Shown here: positions 1-10,486 of the stretch, piece by piece
How positions within the stretch are numbered: the first letter of the stretch is position 1
How the letters are laid out: every line of letters starts with the position of its first letter
DNA from: Syngnathus acus
Lineage: Eukaryota; Chordata; Actinopteri; Syngnathiformes; Syngnathidae
Reading direction: 5' to 3'
Assembly: GCF_901709675.1 (NCBI RefSeq)
Contig: NC_051105.1
Span: 1,550,001-1,614,000, forward strand
DNA: 64,000 nt
The notes under the pieces: generated by a model
Databases searched by the model: none
What the model was told of the DNA's origin: nothing
The model's input: the letters and a program-made list of their open reading frames with translations, nothing else
Translations under genes and position numbers: made by a program

Positions 1-1844
1 TAAACCATGACAGCGCGAGATAGCAGCCAGCGTTTAGCTTCAGTTGTTCCAAAAAACCTTGCGACATGTTCTCGGGTTTTGCGTGGTGCTTGGCTGTCAA
101 AAGCTGGCCATCTGCGGCGTAATTATAGGACTGGCCGTCTTGCTCTCTTGTGCTCGCTCTTATTTAGCAGTAAACACCGCTTGAGTATTTTTACCTCTCG
201 TCGGAAAGATCAGATACATATACTGCGGGTGGTGGAGAGGAAGAAAAAAAAATGGTGACATCTCAACTTTCATTCTATCTGCATCCAGAAAGAATTTTCC
301 GGCTTCCCTTTGGCCAAAGCAATCGGCATCTTGTTTCGTTGTGATCGATGGTAAACTGACGACGGCGAGGGATTCGTTAGCGAGAGGCCCGGGCTTTTTT
401 CCATTTTCGCACAGCAGCGGGGTACAAATGACGTGCTGGGGAGAAAGGAGGCGTTTGGAAAAGGGGAAAGCCGAGCCGCTTCATCATTGATGAATTATTC
501 ATTAAATCCACTGCATGCTTGGAAATGTAAATAGCCAGATAGAAGGTGCTCAAAGTCTAATGTAAGACTTAAAAAATATATATATTTAAAAAAAAATGAA
601 ATTGTCCAAGACCGAAAAAAAAAAAAATATACAAAAACAATGAAATTGTCCCACTGACAATTCCAATATTTTTTTTGTTTACTCTCGAGCTCTGTGAATA
701 ATTATGTGAAAAAGTCACAAGGACCAAATATGACTGCATGACACATTTGATTTGTTCACACCACCCAATGATAATTTGCATTATTTGTGTGTCAAAGCAT
801 GCGCTCAAATGAATCGACTGACATTAAACACAAACACTCATGGCGCATTTCTGTACAAAAATGATTAAGTTGCCATCAAACGCTCTTTCATTTTCAGTCT
901 TGATAGTTTGAGGTTTCACAAAAGCAAAACAAGTCTCGATTTTTGACACATTTGTTCCCGCCTAAAATGAATTTCTTCAGTTTTGGGTGACAAAACAGTG
1001 TTTTGGGTGTTCTGCTGCTAATGAATGAAGAATAGAAACAGCTCGAATCACACTTTTTTTTTTTTTTATTCGAGTGACTGCTTCCTTAATTACAATCTGC
1101 AAGAACTTGATTGGCTTTTTCTCGTATTTTCAGTCACAGTATCTTTTTAACAAGCTGCGCAGTGTTGCATCTGGTGAGCACTAAAGTGATCTGTGTGTGT
1201 GTGTGTGTGTCTGACTTGATTCCTCTTGCGGCCACAATCTGGTCGCCGCCAGACTATTTGACCATGTGGTCGGCGTTAACCGCAACGGCTGTCGGGTTAA
1301 AGCAACGGTTACCAGTGTTATTGTGCCGGATTAATAAACATCGCTGTTGTTTAGAGAAGTGCATGGAAGGTTCGGTAGAGAGTAAAAATTGGAGTATACT
1401 TGAGGCCAGTTGCAAGAAGCTCAAAGGATGATAATGGGATTAAGGTTGAGAGACATATATTGCGCAGAAGAAAGGGTTTCTTTTTTTCCTTGGTGAGAAG
1501 AAAGACTGAGGCAAGATTGTTATGCACGAGGGAGAAAGTAAAAGATATATGGGAGGTTAATGGGAAGGCATGTTGAAGTGGCAGTGCAGCAGTGCAGCAG
1601 TGCAGCGCAGTCGCTCTTGAATTATTGAGCGTGATATTTTGCAGCTGGGCAAAGGGCCGCAGCCTTGTCGGGTGTCCGCTAAGAGGCAGGAAGTATGCAT
1701 CAGTGGGCCGGTGATGCTGCAGTATTTTTTTTCTGACTGACTTCACGTGTGCCTCATAAGTGCTTCACTGCTGTGTCTGTTAGCATCAAGCTAGGTCATC
1801 ATTTTTTTTTTTTCAAAACAGCTCCTGTGGAAATGGTCATTTGG

Positions 1845-1935
1845 TATTTTTTTATTTAAATGTATTTATTTAAATCTATTTATTTATGTATTTATTTATT
1901 TAAACCTATTCATTTATTTATTGTATATTCATTTA
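1845..1935. repeat. AT-rich low-complexity ATTT-type tract
   Basis: About 90 bp made almost only of TTTA/ATTT units with occasional C. It looks like a decayed microsatellite with no other function visible. Confidence 0.6.
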
Positions 1936-2941
1936 GAAAAAAGTTTAGTTTGCCAAGAGGTAAGCAAAGCTGCAGTGAGTTTAGTCAGATGCAAAGATTA
2001 GCATTCGCTAACAGCGTTAGCTTCTGTTAAGTGGCACGTCGTTGATGACTCGGTGAAGTTCCCGAGTAGTAGTTCAAAACAATGGCAACGCTTTTATCGT
2101 CTTTCTGGGTAGTTGCATTATTTTTACGCACCCTGGGCTTCACTTCCGTAAACCGACACGCTCGCTCATCTCATTGCAACCACCTAGCTCTTCTCTTCCC
2201 TGGGTTGTCATGGTAACAAAAGCCACCATCGATTTTCCCCGCTCGGGCAGGCGAGGTGAGCCGTCCCCTCGTTTGCATACGAGACTGAACCCTCAAAACG
2301 GGCCAAGTTTCTGGGAGCATTAAAAATGCTATAATTGGACCCGTATCACTTTATCAAAGCAATTGGGTATTGATTTAAATGATGAAAGAAAAAAATGCAT
2401 CTTTCTTGTGTGCACATACTGAAGGATTGGTAGTAACCCATTTGCAGTTGCACCAATAGCACAAGTTCTTTACCCTTCTGTCGTTCTCTCCTCAATTATC
2501 ACTTTCTCCGCACGCCAGCAGCCCACTGAGCCCTTCCTGTCGACACCTCTCTTATCCTCTCTCGCACCCCTTCTCCACTTCAGCCAGCTTGTTAGCGCTC
2601 GTGCCTAAGCCTAAGCGTACACAAAGGTGAGAGAAATTGATCTGCCAGCAGATGACAAAAATGAGAAAATAACACCTACTTGTTTTACGGATTCTTCAGT
2701 TAGCCACGGTATAATTAGATGAAAGAATAGAAAAGGTTGTGATATCAGAGCTATGTCATTTTGCATTCTGGTCGGATCCAATCGGGCTCAAACAAGCCCA
2801 TATCAATTGAGCGAGAGGAAGATTCGTTTCGGAGAACAGACAGATGGTGTGTCAAGCCATCTCTGCACGTTGATGCGATTGAAATAGAATCGGTTGCAAG
2901 CGTGCAAAAAAAAAAAGAAATGACGTGTCTGTTAACTGCTC

Positions 2942-2971
2942 TGTGTGTGTGTTTGTGTGTGTGTGTGTGTT
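2942..2971. repeat. (TG)n microsatellite with one interruption
   Basis: About 30 bp of TG dinucleotides broken by one TTT. Similar shorter TG runs lie at 1192-1210 and near 11852-11870. Confidence 0.75.
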
Positions 2972-3213
2972 TCCACAGCCGTATCATTCATGAGACACAG
3001 CGCATCGGCCTTCGGATTTGCCGTGAGTTTCCGTCCTCCATTTGCATTGATCAATTAGTCAGAACTTTGGTCTGGGTGCTTTATTAATGAGCCTTGCGAG
3101 TCGACTTTTATTGGCCCCCGTTGTCTCCAAGGTAACAGAGCAGAAAGGAAGGACTGAGATTACAGTGCAGGTGTACATGAGAACCAAGCTAAACGGGTGC
3201 GATGATCCTATCT

Positions 3214-3266
3214 TTAACCCATTCAGTGCCATTGACGGTTGTAGACGTCAAAGATATCATCTGGGT
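3214..3266 (+). mobile_element. Fragment of a MITE-like repeat (related copy at 34459)
   Basis: The stretch starts TTAACCCATTCAG and shares a 28-base core (3 mismatches) with the complete short palindromic element at 34459-34514. Only the left half is recognisable. I know similar motifs as dispersed repeats in percomorph genomes. The TTAA at the end would suit a piggyBac-type target site, but that is inference. Confidence 0.5.
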
Positions 3267-3384
3267 TGGCGGTTGTTTAATCGTCTACTACAATAAAACT
3301 TGTGAAATGGTATCTGATGATAACAAGGCCGTTGGGCTCGTGATTAAGTCGGCACTTGTTTCTCCCCTTGACTTGTTTGTGCAG

Positions 3385-5365
3385 TTTGATGCCACCTTGG
3401 ATGTTCTCTCATCCATCATTGTGCTGTGGCGCTACAGCAACGCGGCCGCCGTGCACTCGGCGCACCGAGAATACATGTAAGTGTGAAATGCGTTACACCT
3501 TCCATGATGTTCGCAATTTAAGGTCTTGTTTGTTCATATGATGAACAAAATGTCCCAAGCTAGGAATCGGGACGTATCCAGATCCACCTTGCTCAAATCT
3601 TGTATCTGCTGTCTTGTGTCTCTGCAGAGCATGCGTGGTCCTCGGAATTGTCTTTCTGCTCTGTTCCCTGTGTATTCTTGGAAAAGCAATTCATAATTTG
3701 GTTACCAGGATGCCCCCAGAAGTGGTAAGATGACACACGTTTATGAGAATACTCACAGATGTGTAATTGCCAATACTTGCGGGTTTAAGAGGAGGAGGTG
3801 GTTCACTCAAAAAAGTATCAAAATATAGGCAAAATAATTCAAATATATAAAATAAAAAAACACAAATAAATAAAAATATATCAAATAAACAAATAAGATA
3901 TATTGAGAAAATAATAATAATACACTTCAGTGGAGCCTCAAAACCCAGATGCTCAGAGCAATCTGGAAACAGGGTGGGAACATTTTATCTTCTTGTCAAT
4001 CCCGTCATCTTTCTCTTTTTGCGATTGTCACACTGTGTGCAAATCGCTTGGTGTGAATTTCAACTGTATCGTCATTACTGTTTCCACTTCATGTTCCGTG
4101 GCCTCCTCTGGGCTCTTTTCTGACAGCGCTCGTCTTTCATTGGCACAATTAGAGCCTTGTTTCGGGGGTGTGAAGCTGACCTTTTGCTACTTTGATGTGT
4201 CCCTCGAAGTTATCACGCATTCTCGAGCCGGTTGTGATCACATTTGGGTTACCGTGAAGTATTGGGGAGGGAGGGAATCCACATTCGCGTCACGTCCCAG
4301 CTCACTGCTCTCGTCGCGAGCCGTCTGCATGCAATTGAGACTGTCATCACCGCGCTGCAACAAAAATGAGACACGGGAACACACTACAGGCTGTTTGCAG
4401 CATATTATTAGAGAAAATTGCAAGAAAGGTGTTTTGACATTTACATGCCTTTGTGACACAATCCACCTCATTATACCTTCTCTCATGCTCCAGCACAAAC
4501 CGCTGCGTCGACGTGTTTGTTTGAGTGGCGGCGGCGCCTCTGCAAAACACAACCACGGTAGTCATTGTGTGAAATTAAATAACGGCGTGCGAGGGCCCGT
4601 CCATGTAACTAATTAACTTTAAAGGCCAAGTTTTACTATACGTACCGTATCTTGTCACCGTACTACAATGCAAGTGACTATGACGGATAAATAATGGGTT
4701 ATTTGTCCTTTAGGATGACTTCCTCTTCAGTGTGTCCATCGTGAGTGGATTTGTGTGCACCGTGCTGGCTGTTGCCAAATTCTGGCTGGGCAAAGTGCTC
4801 ACGAGCCGCGCACTCATCACGGATGGTAGGTCAATAGAAATAATCAAATGACAATCAAAGACTAAATGTAGCCAATAGATGCACAGGGGTGTGTAGATAT
4901 ACATATATTGTTTTGTATTATTCATTTAATTTAATTTAATTTAATTTAATTTAATTTAATTTAATTTTATTTTATTTTATTTTATTTTATTTTATTTTAT
5001 TTTATTTTATTTTATTTTATTTTATTTTATTTTGGATTCATATCCTCAAACTAGATTTCTTGTTTTTTTTGTCAGGCTTTAATTCTTTGGTTGGCGGTAT
5101 CATGGGATTTACCATTCTTATCAGCGCCCAAGTATTCAAGGACCACCCCGATGTCTGGTTCCTGGATGGCTTGATTGGAGTTCTCATTGGTCTCATCATC
5201 TTGGCATATGGGGTCAAGTAAGGAAGAAACTAACAGTTTACCACTTGACCTTTCCAAAACTTCATGTGTAGGACTCGCTTTTGACACCATTTCTGTGTCT
5301 GCAGGCTTTTAATGGACATGGTGCCCCGTGTGAGGCAAACACGGAACTACGAGCGCTTCGAGTGA
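3385..5365 (+). CDS. tmem163: Transmembrane protein 163, C-terminal part (5 exons, 5' incomplete)
   Basis: Zinc-binding efflux protein of the cation-diffusion-facilitator fold, known from synaptic vesicles, lysosomes and plasma membrane. The exons are 3385-3476, 3628-3724, 4714-4825, 5076-5217 and 5305-5365, all with GT-AG borders and compatible phases. Joined, they give 167 residues plus stop. The first exon opens with FDATLD, where the two Asp four residues apart match the zinc-binding pair (D124/D128) of human TMEM163, followed by SSIIVLWRYSNAAAVHSAHR. Hydrophobic helices follow in exons 2 to 4, then LTSRALITDGFNSLVGG, and the tail MVPRVRQTR ends in an acidic/aromatic stretch and TGA. Human TMEM163 is about 289 residues, so roughly 120 N-terminal residues lie left of the window. 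The intron before 5076 carries a large pentanucleotide array close to the acceptor. The family call is confident from the residue-level match. Confidence 0.95.
3815..3925. repeat. A-rich low-complexity tract in tmem163 intron
   Basis: About 110 bp of AAATA/AAATAAA-type sequence. It may be a decayed poly-A tail or a microsatellite; no flanking element was recognised. Confidence 0.5.
4883..4912 (+). mobile_element. Possible Tc1-type terminal remnant
   Basis: CAGGGGTGTGTAGA followed by AT-rich sequence resembles the outer end of some fish Tc1-like elements. Related ends occur at 10733 and 27178. No partner end is nearby, so this is at most a short relic. Confidence 0.3.
4924..5034. repeat. Compound pentanucleotide array (TTTAA)n then (TTTTA)n
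   Basis: About 8 near-perfect TTTAA units switch to about 14 TTTTA units. The array ends 41 bp before the acceptor of the tmem163 exon at 5076, where branch point and polypyrimidine signals are expected. Confidence 0.95.
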
Positions 5366-6797
5366 GCTTCATTGACTGGTCACCTCCCTGCTCGCGTCTC
5401 TTTCCTTCGTAGCGCTTGGACATGGGATTTATAGGCGTACCGTCATCACAAGCGACTGTCTATGCTGCATTCATCCATTCTCAACACCGATTTATAATTT
5501 GCTTTCTAATACAAAGGCAAAAGATTCAAAGTGTAGCAGCATCGAGGCAACAACCGTAACTGGTCTGTAAATGTAATGTGTCAAAAAAACAACAATACGC
5601 AAACATCATGTTTGCACATTCTGTAGGCGACACTGCTGAATAGTCTCCATTGGAATTAACTGGTGCCTTTTTAAGGTATTCACCCTTTCATATAGGTCAC
5701 GCTCATGTATTTATTTATTTATTTATTCCATGAATTTTATTTGATCTGAAAGGGTTTTTTGTGACACAAACTTGAACTGATATCTTTTAAAAGGGTTATT
5801 GAAAAGTGAACTAAATGAACAGTAATAATACCCAAGTTTGTATATCAGGGTTTTCAGCGACAGTATATCGACAAAGTTCCTAATCAAATCATCAATCGTG
5901 TGGGAGTAGACTTCAACCCAATTTGGGTTCAAAATTGGCCCGACCCAGGTTGTTTTTTTGCAAAACAACCCTTCCTGGGCCGGTCCAATTTTTAAGCCAG
6001 CGGTTTTAAGGCTCATGCTGTGTTTTGTTTGTAACTTCCTCTCAGGTTTTGATTATCAATACAAAGGCACTGAAATCTGAAGTCCTGTGCCACAGTCTTG
6101 GCTTGACTTGAAATATCTCATATTTACCTTTTGTTTGAACATTCTTTTGGCAAAGTTGGATCAAGCAAGGCACACACATTCCAATTTGTAAAATGTGATC
6201 GACTGTCATGCAGGTTCTGGTAATTCCCAAAAGGTTGACTGGAGGCAATTGGACCGTTGCCTTTGCTGCTCACCATGATGGATGGAGCAGAATGTACAAC
6301 AACTCTGCTAATACAGCGCACATTATATTCTGAATTTGCTCACCAGCACATGAGACCTTTTTGTGCATGTTTCCATATTGTACTGAACAGAATGTAAATA
6401 ACAACTGCACAATATGTCAAACATAGGGCCCGGATCCATCAGTTGAAAGAAAAGAAAAATCACAGATGTAGAGGTATATATTAATAGACCCACATAAAAA
6501 ACATTTTAGACTAGGAAGCTTTCATTGAAAGTGTAAAATGTTGACGCTATAGTCCTTATATTCCGTAAATATTGTTTGACATACAGTATGAGTAATAAGA
6601 AGTCAAATGACACATATATATTTTTTTGGCGCAGTTGGGTGTCATCTGACAGCAGTGGTGATTTCTGGCATGTGGATTATGTACGGCCTTACAATAATTT
6701 GATATGTGCCCCAAAACTGAACAGAAAATGGTTTTTGAAACGATTGTGTCAAGCAATGTCATGACGAACCAATTGTTGCCGTTTGTTTGTGGAATTT

Positions 6798-6814
6798 GCG
6801 CCCCCCTGCGGTGA
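6798..6814 (-). promoter_or_regulatory. CTCF-like motif
   Basis: The reverse strand reads close to CACCGCAGGGGGGCGC, similar to the CTCF core but with one extra G. A weaker relative lies at 7136-7153. Sequence resemblance only. Confidence 0.3.
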
Positions 6815-7926
6815 AGAGACGTAGGTACTGTATCCTCTCGCTATTGTGATTTTCATTTTCAAGCCGCTGTCCGACAGACTTGTTATCTTGCAAACATGCT
6901 GTCAGTTTGCATTTCCAGTGATCTCAGTAGGAGCTCAGCTGTACTTTCAATCCGAATCTTCTTGAAAATGTGGCTGATGTCCATTTTGTGTACTAGACAG
7001 ACATCCTCGTGGGGGTTATGCTTAGTGTATGCAGATGATAGTGGTGTGTGTTGACCCAAGGTTAATAAATAATGACCCAGGTATTTACGGTATTGCACGT
7101 TGGCTTTTGTAGCCCTGTGTATTTGCAATACTGGTGAGCCCCCTTGTGGCTAGAAATGACATGGCAACGGCAAGAAAGAAGAAGAAATGCCCTGTCCATC
7201 CATAAAATGTGGTTTGACCTTGTCAGCTCACCAACAGCACAACGATTCGTATTCCGCCCACTCTCCCCTCTATCTGAAGCATCTGTGACAATCTTGAACA
7301 AAACATCATTTGAAGCACAGTGGTTCATATTGTGAGGCACAGAACAAGCATGATAGAATCATCAGGATTCATTCGAGTTGTTTATGTAGCTATTATGCTT
7401 TGGATCGAGACTTTTCTACCTCTCTCTTTGCACTGTTTCATTTCGAGATCTTCTAGTGCCCACTTCCTGCTCCTTCAACCATCTTCTAATGCTGCCATGA
7501 TGGTCTTTTATTCCTGAAGCTTCATTCAATCTCACACTTGAACATGAATCACATATAGATAGCTAGACGTTTGTTGTTGTTTTGCTTAAAGTCCAATTAT
7601 GAATGGTGGACCGACCCAGCTCTGAATTGTGATGGTTCACCCTTTTCTGACAGAAGCACATCTTTTACTGTTCAAGTTGCACTGATGATCATAGCAAACT
7701 GTTGACGTTACATGACTCGTCTCTGTCAATAGGCTTTGCATGGATTTAATACAGTGTAGTCCCCTCAGTGCTTACAACACATTGCAGAGACGAGACACAC
7801 GCTAGAAATATGTGACAAAATGTCTATCTTGCCATGTTTGTACAGTAATATAATATGTGGTATTACCTACAATGTATACACCATCTATTTATGTAAACAA
7901 GTATTTAAAAAAGTGTTTTATTGATT

Positions 7927-7932
7927 AATAAA
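7927..7932 (+). terminator. tmem163: Polyadenylation signal AATAAA (tmem163)
   Basis: Canonical hexamer in a TA-rich setting followed within 40 bp by T-rich sequence. It is the last such signal before the nepro promoter region. Confidence 0.5.
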
Positions 7933-8267
7933 GATCATTCCTGCTTAGCCATCAGCAGATTTTTTGGTCTTTTTCTTCCACAGAGAGATATATTAACTTC
8001 AGCAATGTGTTTATTGTTAGGCTCTATGTGAGGAGCTTGTCGAAGTGCTTTGTGATTGGCTGACGATCAGTCCAGTTACCGATACTATTTTGCCGATTTT
8101 GCCATCCAGTCTTAAATACACTCCTTATTGATTAGTACGTCTGACTCATAGTCACAGCTTCCTCCTACATCATAAAAACATTTCCCCTCTTATTTTGGTA
8201 CAATGACAAACGAAAAATATGAGTTGCGCAAAACTGCGCAGTTTTGATTGTTTTAACCTCTACTTCG

Positions 8268-8275
8268 TGACGTCA
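8268..8275. promoter_or_regulatory. Palindromic CRE (TGACGTCA) in the nepro upstream region
   Basis: A perfect cAMP-response element lies 287 bp upstream of the nepro start codon, in the gap between the end of tmem163 and nepro. Full palindromic CREs sit near transcription starts of many vertebrate housekeeping genes. No TATA box is obvious near it. The promoter assignment is inference from position. Confidence 0.5.
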
Positions 8276-8561
8276 CGATCTACACGTTTGCTATTGGCTG
8301 TCGCATTTCCGTGTTTTCTCAACGCAAAATGGCACGGGATCCCTGGAATAGGATCATTATTCCCATTCCTGGTGCTATTTCCAGTGTCCGCGTAAACTTC
8401 ACTACAGAAACAGGTTAGATATGTTGTTCGGATGCTATTTGTGTTGTATTGTAAATCCAAACTAACCCATAAAAGCGGGTGCGTGGTGTCATGCGCATCA
8501 CACGTGGGAGACACCTACTGTGCTTGTGTGTAAACATACAGTAGTGATTGTGACGAAAAAA

Positions 8562-10486
8562 ATGGCGTTTCCAGACTTGATTGTGAAGAACCTGCTGACG
8601 GAGAACGACAACGTCCTCAAAGTGCTTCGGAGTACGTTTCTACAGACGGAGGTTCGAGTTCTGTACGCCTTGCTGTACAATCGCAACCATAGCGCAAGAT
8701 CCAACAAAACCTTTCGAGTGCTAAAGCAGGTAAGGACGCGTGGTCACGTGTGTGATGGTGGGCGTGGCAGACCAGAGTGAACATGCGTCGAATTGATGTC
8801 ATGCAGGTGGCACAGTGCCTCAACAGACTGAAGGAGATGAAGCTGGATGATGCTCTGCAGGGTCTGACGGATTTGTGTCCCAATAGGATTCAACGGTAGA
8901 CAGCCAGCAAAATCCGATCTTTAGATTTGTGAGGTGGTGTCACTGACATTTTTGTACTTGTGTCTCCTTCCAGAGATCTGAGCGTGAAGGCGGGCGAGGG
9001 CGATGTTCCCAGTCAGCCCTCACTGGAATGGCAGTGTCTCAAAGTGCTGGGAGCTGCTCAACTTATGAGCTGCGCAATGAAACACTGCAGCCGAGCTTTC
9101 CTGTATCCTTTCTCTCAGTTTTTTTGCTTTCTACTCAGCGTCGCCACTTTCCCTTAAGTTTTTGCTTCAGCTTATCTAAGCAGCACATGAAATTCGAGTT
9201 CGTCGTCCTGAATGTGGTGATAACCAGCATGCTCAGTCGCTTCTGGTGAGTCACCTCATTTTTTGTTTTATAAACGCTTTGAGTGGATTTGCACGTCTGA
9301 TGATTTGTCCTCGGTTGTTTGTTGGCCACCAGGGTTATTGTCAGAGGAATCCTGACCAGCCTGTCCACTCTCTACCAATATTTGTTGGAGCTGCGGGCAG
9401 AAGTGGCCCTCGCTCGGCCCATGCCATTCCTCACAGACTTCAACCTGCCCGCCAATATGGCCGACTTCCTCGGGCCTTACGATGCGGCTTTACTGCTCAC
9501 GAAACCAAAATCTGGTCTCCACGTCACCACTCACAAACCAAAAGTGGAGAGACGGAAGGCTCCCGTCGGAGTTCAGAAGAGGACGAGGAGGGTTCGAGAA
9601 GACCTGGGTGTTGCTGTGCGGAGAGGTGCGACAAGTTTTTATCTGTGCTACTGGCGGGGCCACACGGGGTCGTGCACTCTTTCAACACATGTATGACCAA
9701 AAAGGAAAATGTCCACAGATAAGAGAGACAAACAGAGCAAATTTAACCTTTGGCAGAGTTAAAAATAATGACGATTTCTAAAATCAATTTTTGCAGTGGT
9801 GTTACCCGATGCCAACGCGGCGGCGCCTGTTCGAACCCTCAATCGGAGCGCGGCGCAGGTATGTCACCAGGCAACATTCGCCGTTTCCCGGCTCCTTATC
9901 TGATCGACGTTCTTCTTTCAACCACTCGAGACGACGATCCTCCCGAGGAGGCAACGGGCGTTCCGGAGACGCGCCGCGCGTGCCGCTACCTTCGAAGACA
10001 TGGCCTCCTGTCTGGACCAAATGATTGTGTGGTGCAATTCCCAGAAGATGTCTCAAATTAAACGTCGCTTAACCTTTTTGAGATTAAAGTGCCGGCAGAT
10101 GAGAGGAGCTGAGGCGGCGGGTTACAAGTAAGGACGGCGGCAGCGTACCCCCGGGCGACTCGTCCAGTGACGTGCGATGCGTTTTCTTTTGCAGCGTGCG
10201 GAACAAGCTGCTGACGTTCAAGCGGGAAGCTGGCCGGGCTTTCTGCGGGGTTCGGAAGGCTCGACCCTCCGCTGCCTGCCGGGGACGGGGCCACCCAAGA
10301 GCATCACTCGGGAGGAGACAGTTTTTTCGATTTTTAAAAATGAGACATAATGCAACAAGTAAAGTCAAGCCAAAGAGATGCGTGTCATCCCCTGACGATT
10401 GGATAAACCGAACAATGGCGACGATGGTTAATTGTGACAGCCACGATGCCGACATTGATGACATTTTTGCCTCTGCTGGTCTGTGA
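8562..10486 (+). CDS. nepro: Nucleolus and neural progenitor protein (Nepro), 8 exons
   Basis: Nucleolar protein; mammalian NEPRO is linked to RNase MRP biology, skeletal dysplasia and Notch-dependent neural progenitor maintenance. The exon model is 8562-8729, 8807-8895, 8974-9102, 9171-9245, 9333-9625, 9797-9858, 9931-10127 and 10195-10486, with GT-AG borders and consistent phases, giving 434 residues plus stop. The N-terminal half matches the Nepro N-terminal (DUF4477) family: [89 protein letters not shown]. The C-terminal half is basic and ends in an acidic stretch with [10 protein letters not shown]. Introns are only 67-171 bp. The chosen ATG (8562) has a good Kozak context (AAAAAAATGG); an in-frame ATG at 8520 would add 14 residues. 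The exon 5 donor (9625 or 9607) and the exon 7 acceptor are the least certain borders. Confidence 0.88.

Larger units (their letters stand above)
1..3384. other. Left flank, probably tmem163 intron sequence; no exon recognised
   Basis: The first recognisable tmem163 exon starts at 3385 in the middle of the protein, so this stretch is most likely intron of that gene, with the N-terminal exons further left. I looked on the + strand for the exon that should precede the Asp-x-x-x-Asp exon (a first membrane helix ending in a Phe-rich segment) and did not find it. The stretch holds short TG runs (1192-1210, 2942-2971), an AT-rich tract near 1845-1935 and one MITE-like fragment (3214-3266). Open frames here have no recognisable domain. 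Confidence 0.5.
5366..7932 (+). other. tmem163: Probable 3' UTR of tmem163
   Basis: About 2.6 kb after the tmem163 stop with no supported coding exon on either strand, ending at an AATAAA at 7927-7932 in a sharply AT-rich context. An earlier AATAAA at about 7064 could serve as a proximal site. The extent is inferred from these signals and from the next gene starting just after 8.2 kb. Confidence 0.5.

Noticed and set aside
9246-9722. 158-codon frame overlapping nepro exon 5
   Set aside because: A different frame of a real exon; the nepro frame there carries the conserved family motifs.
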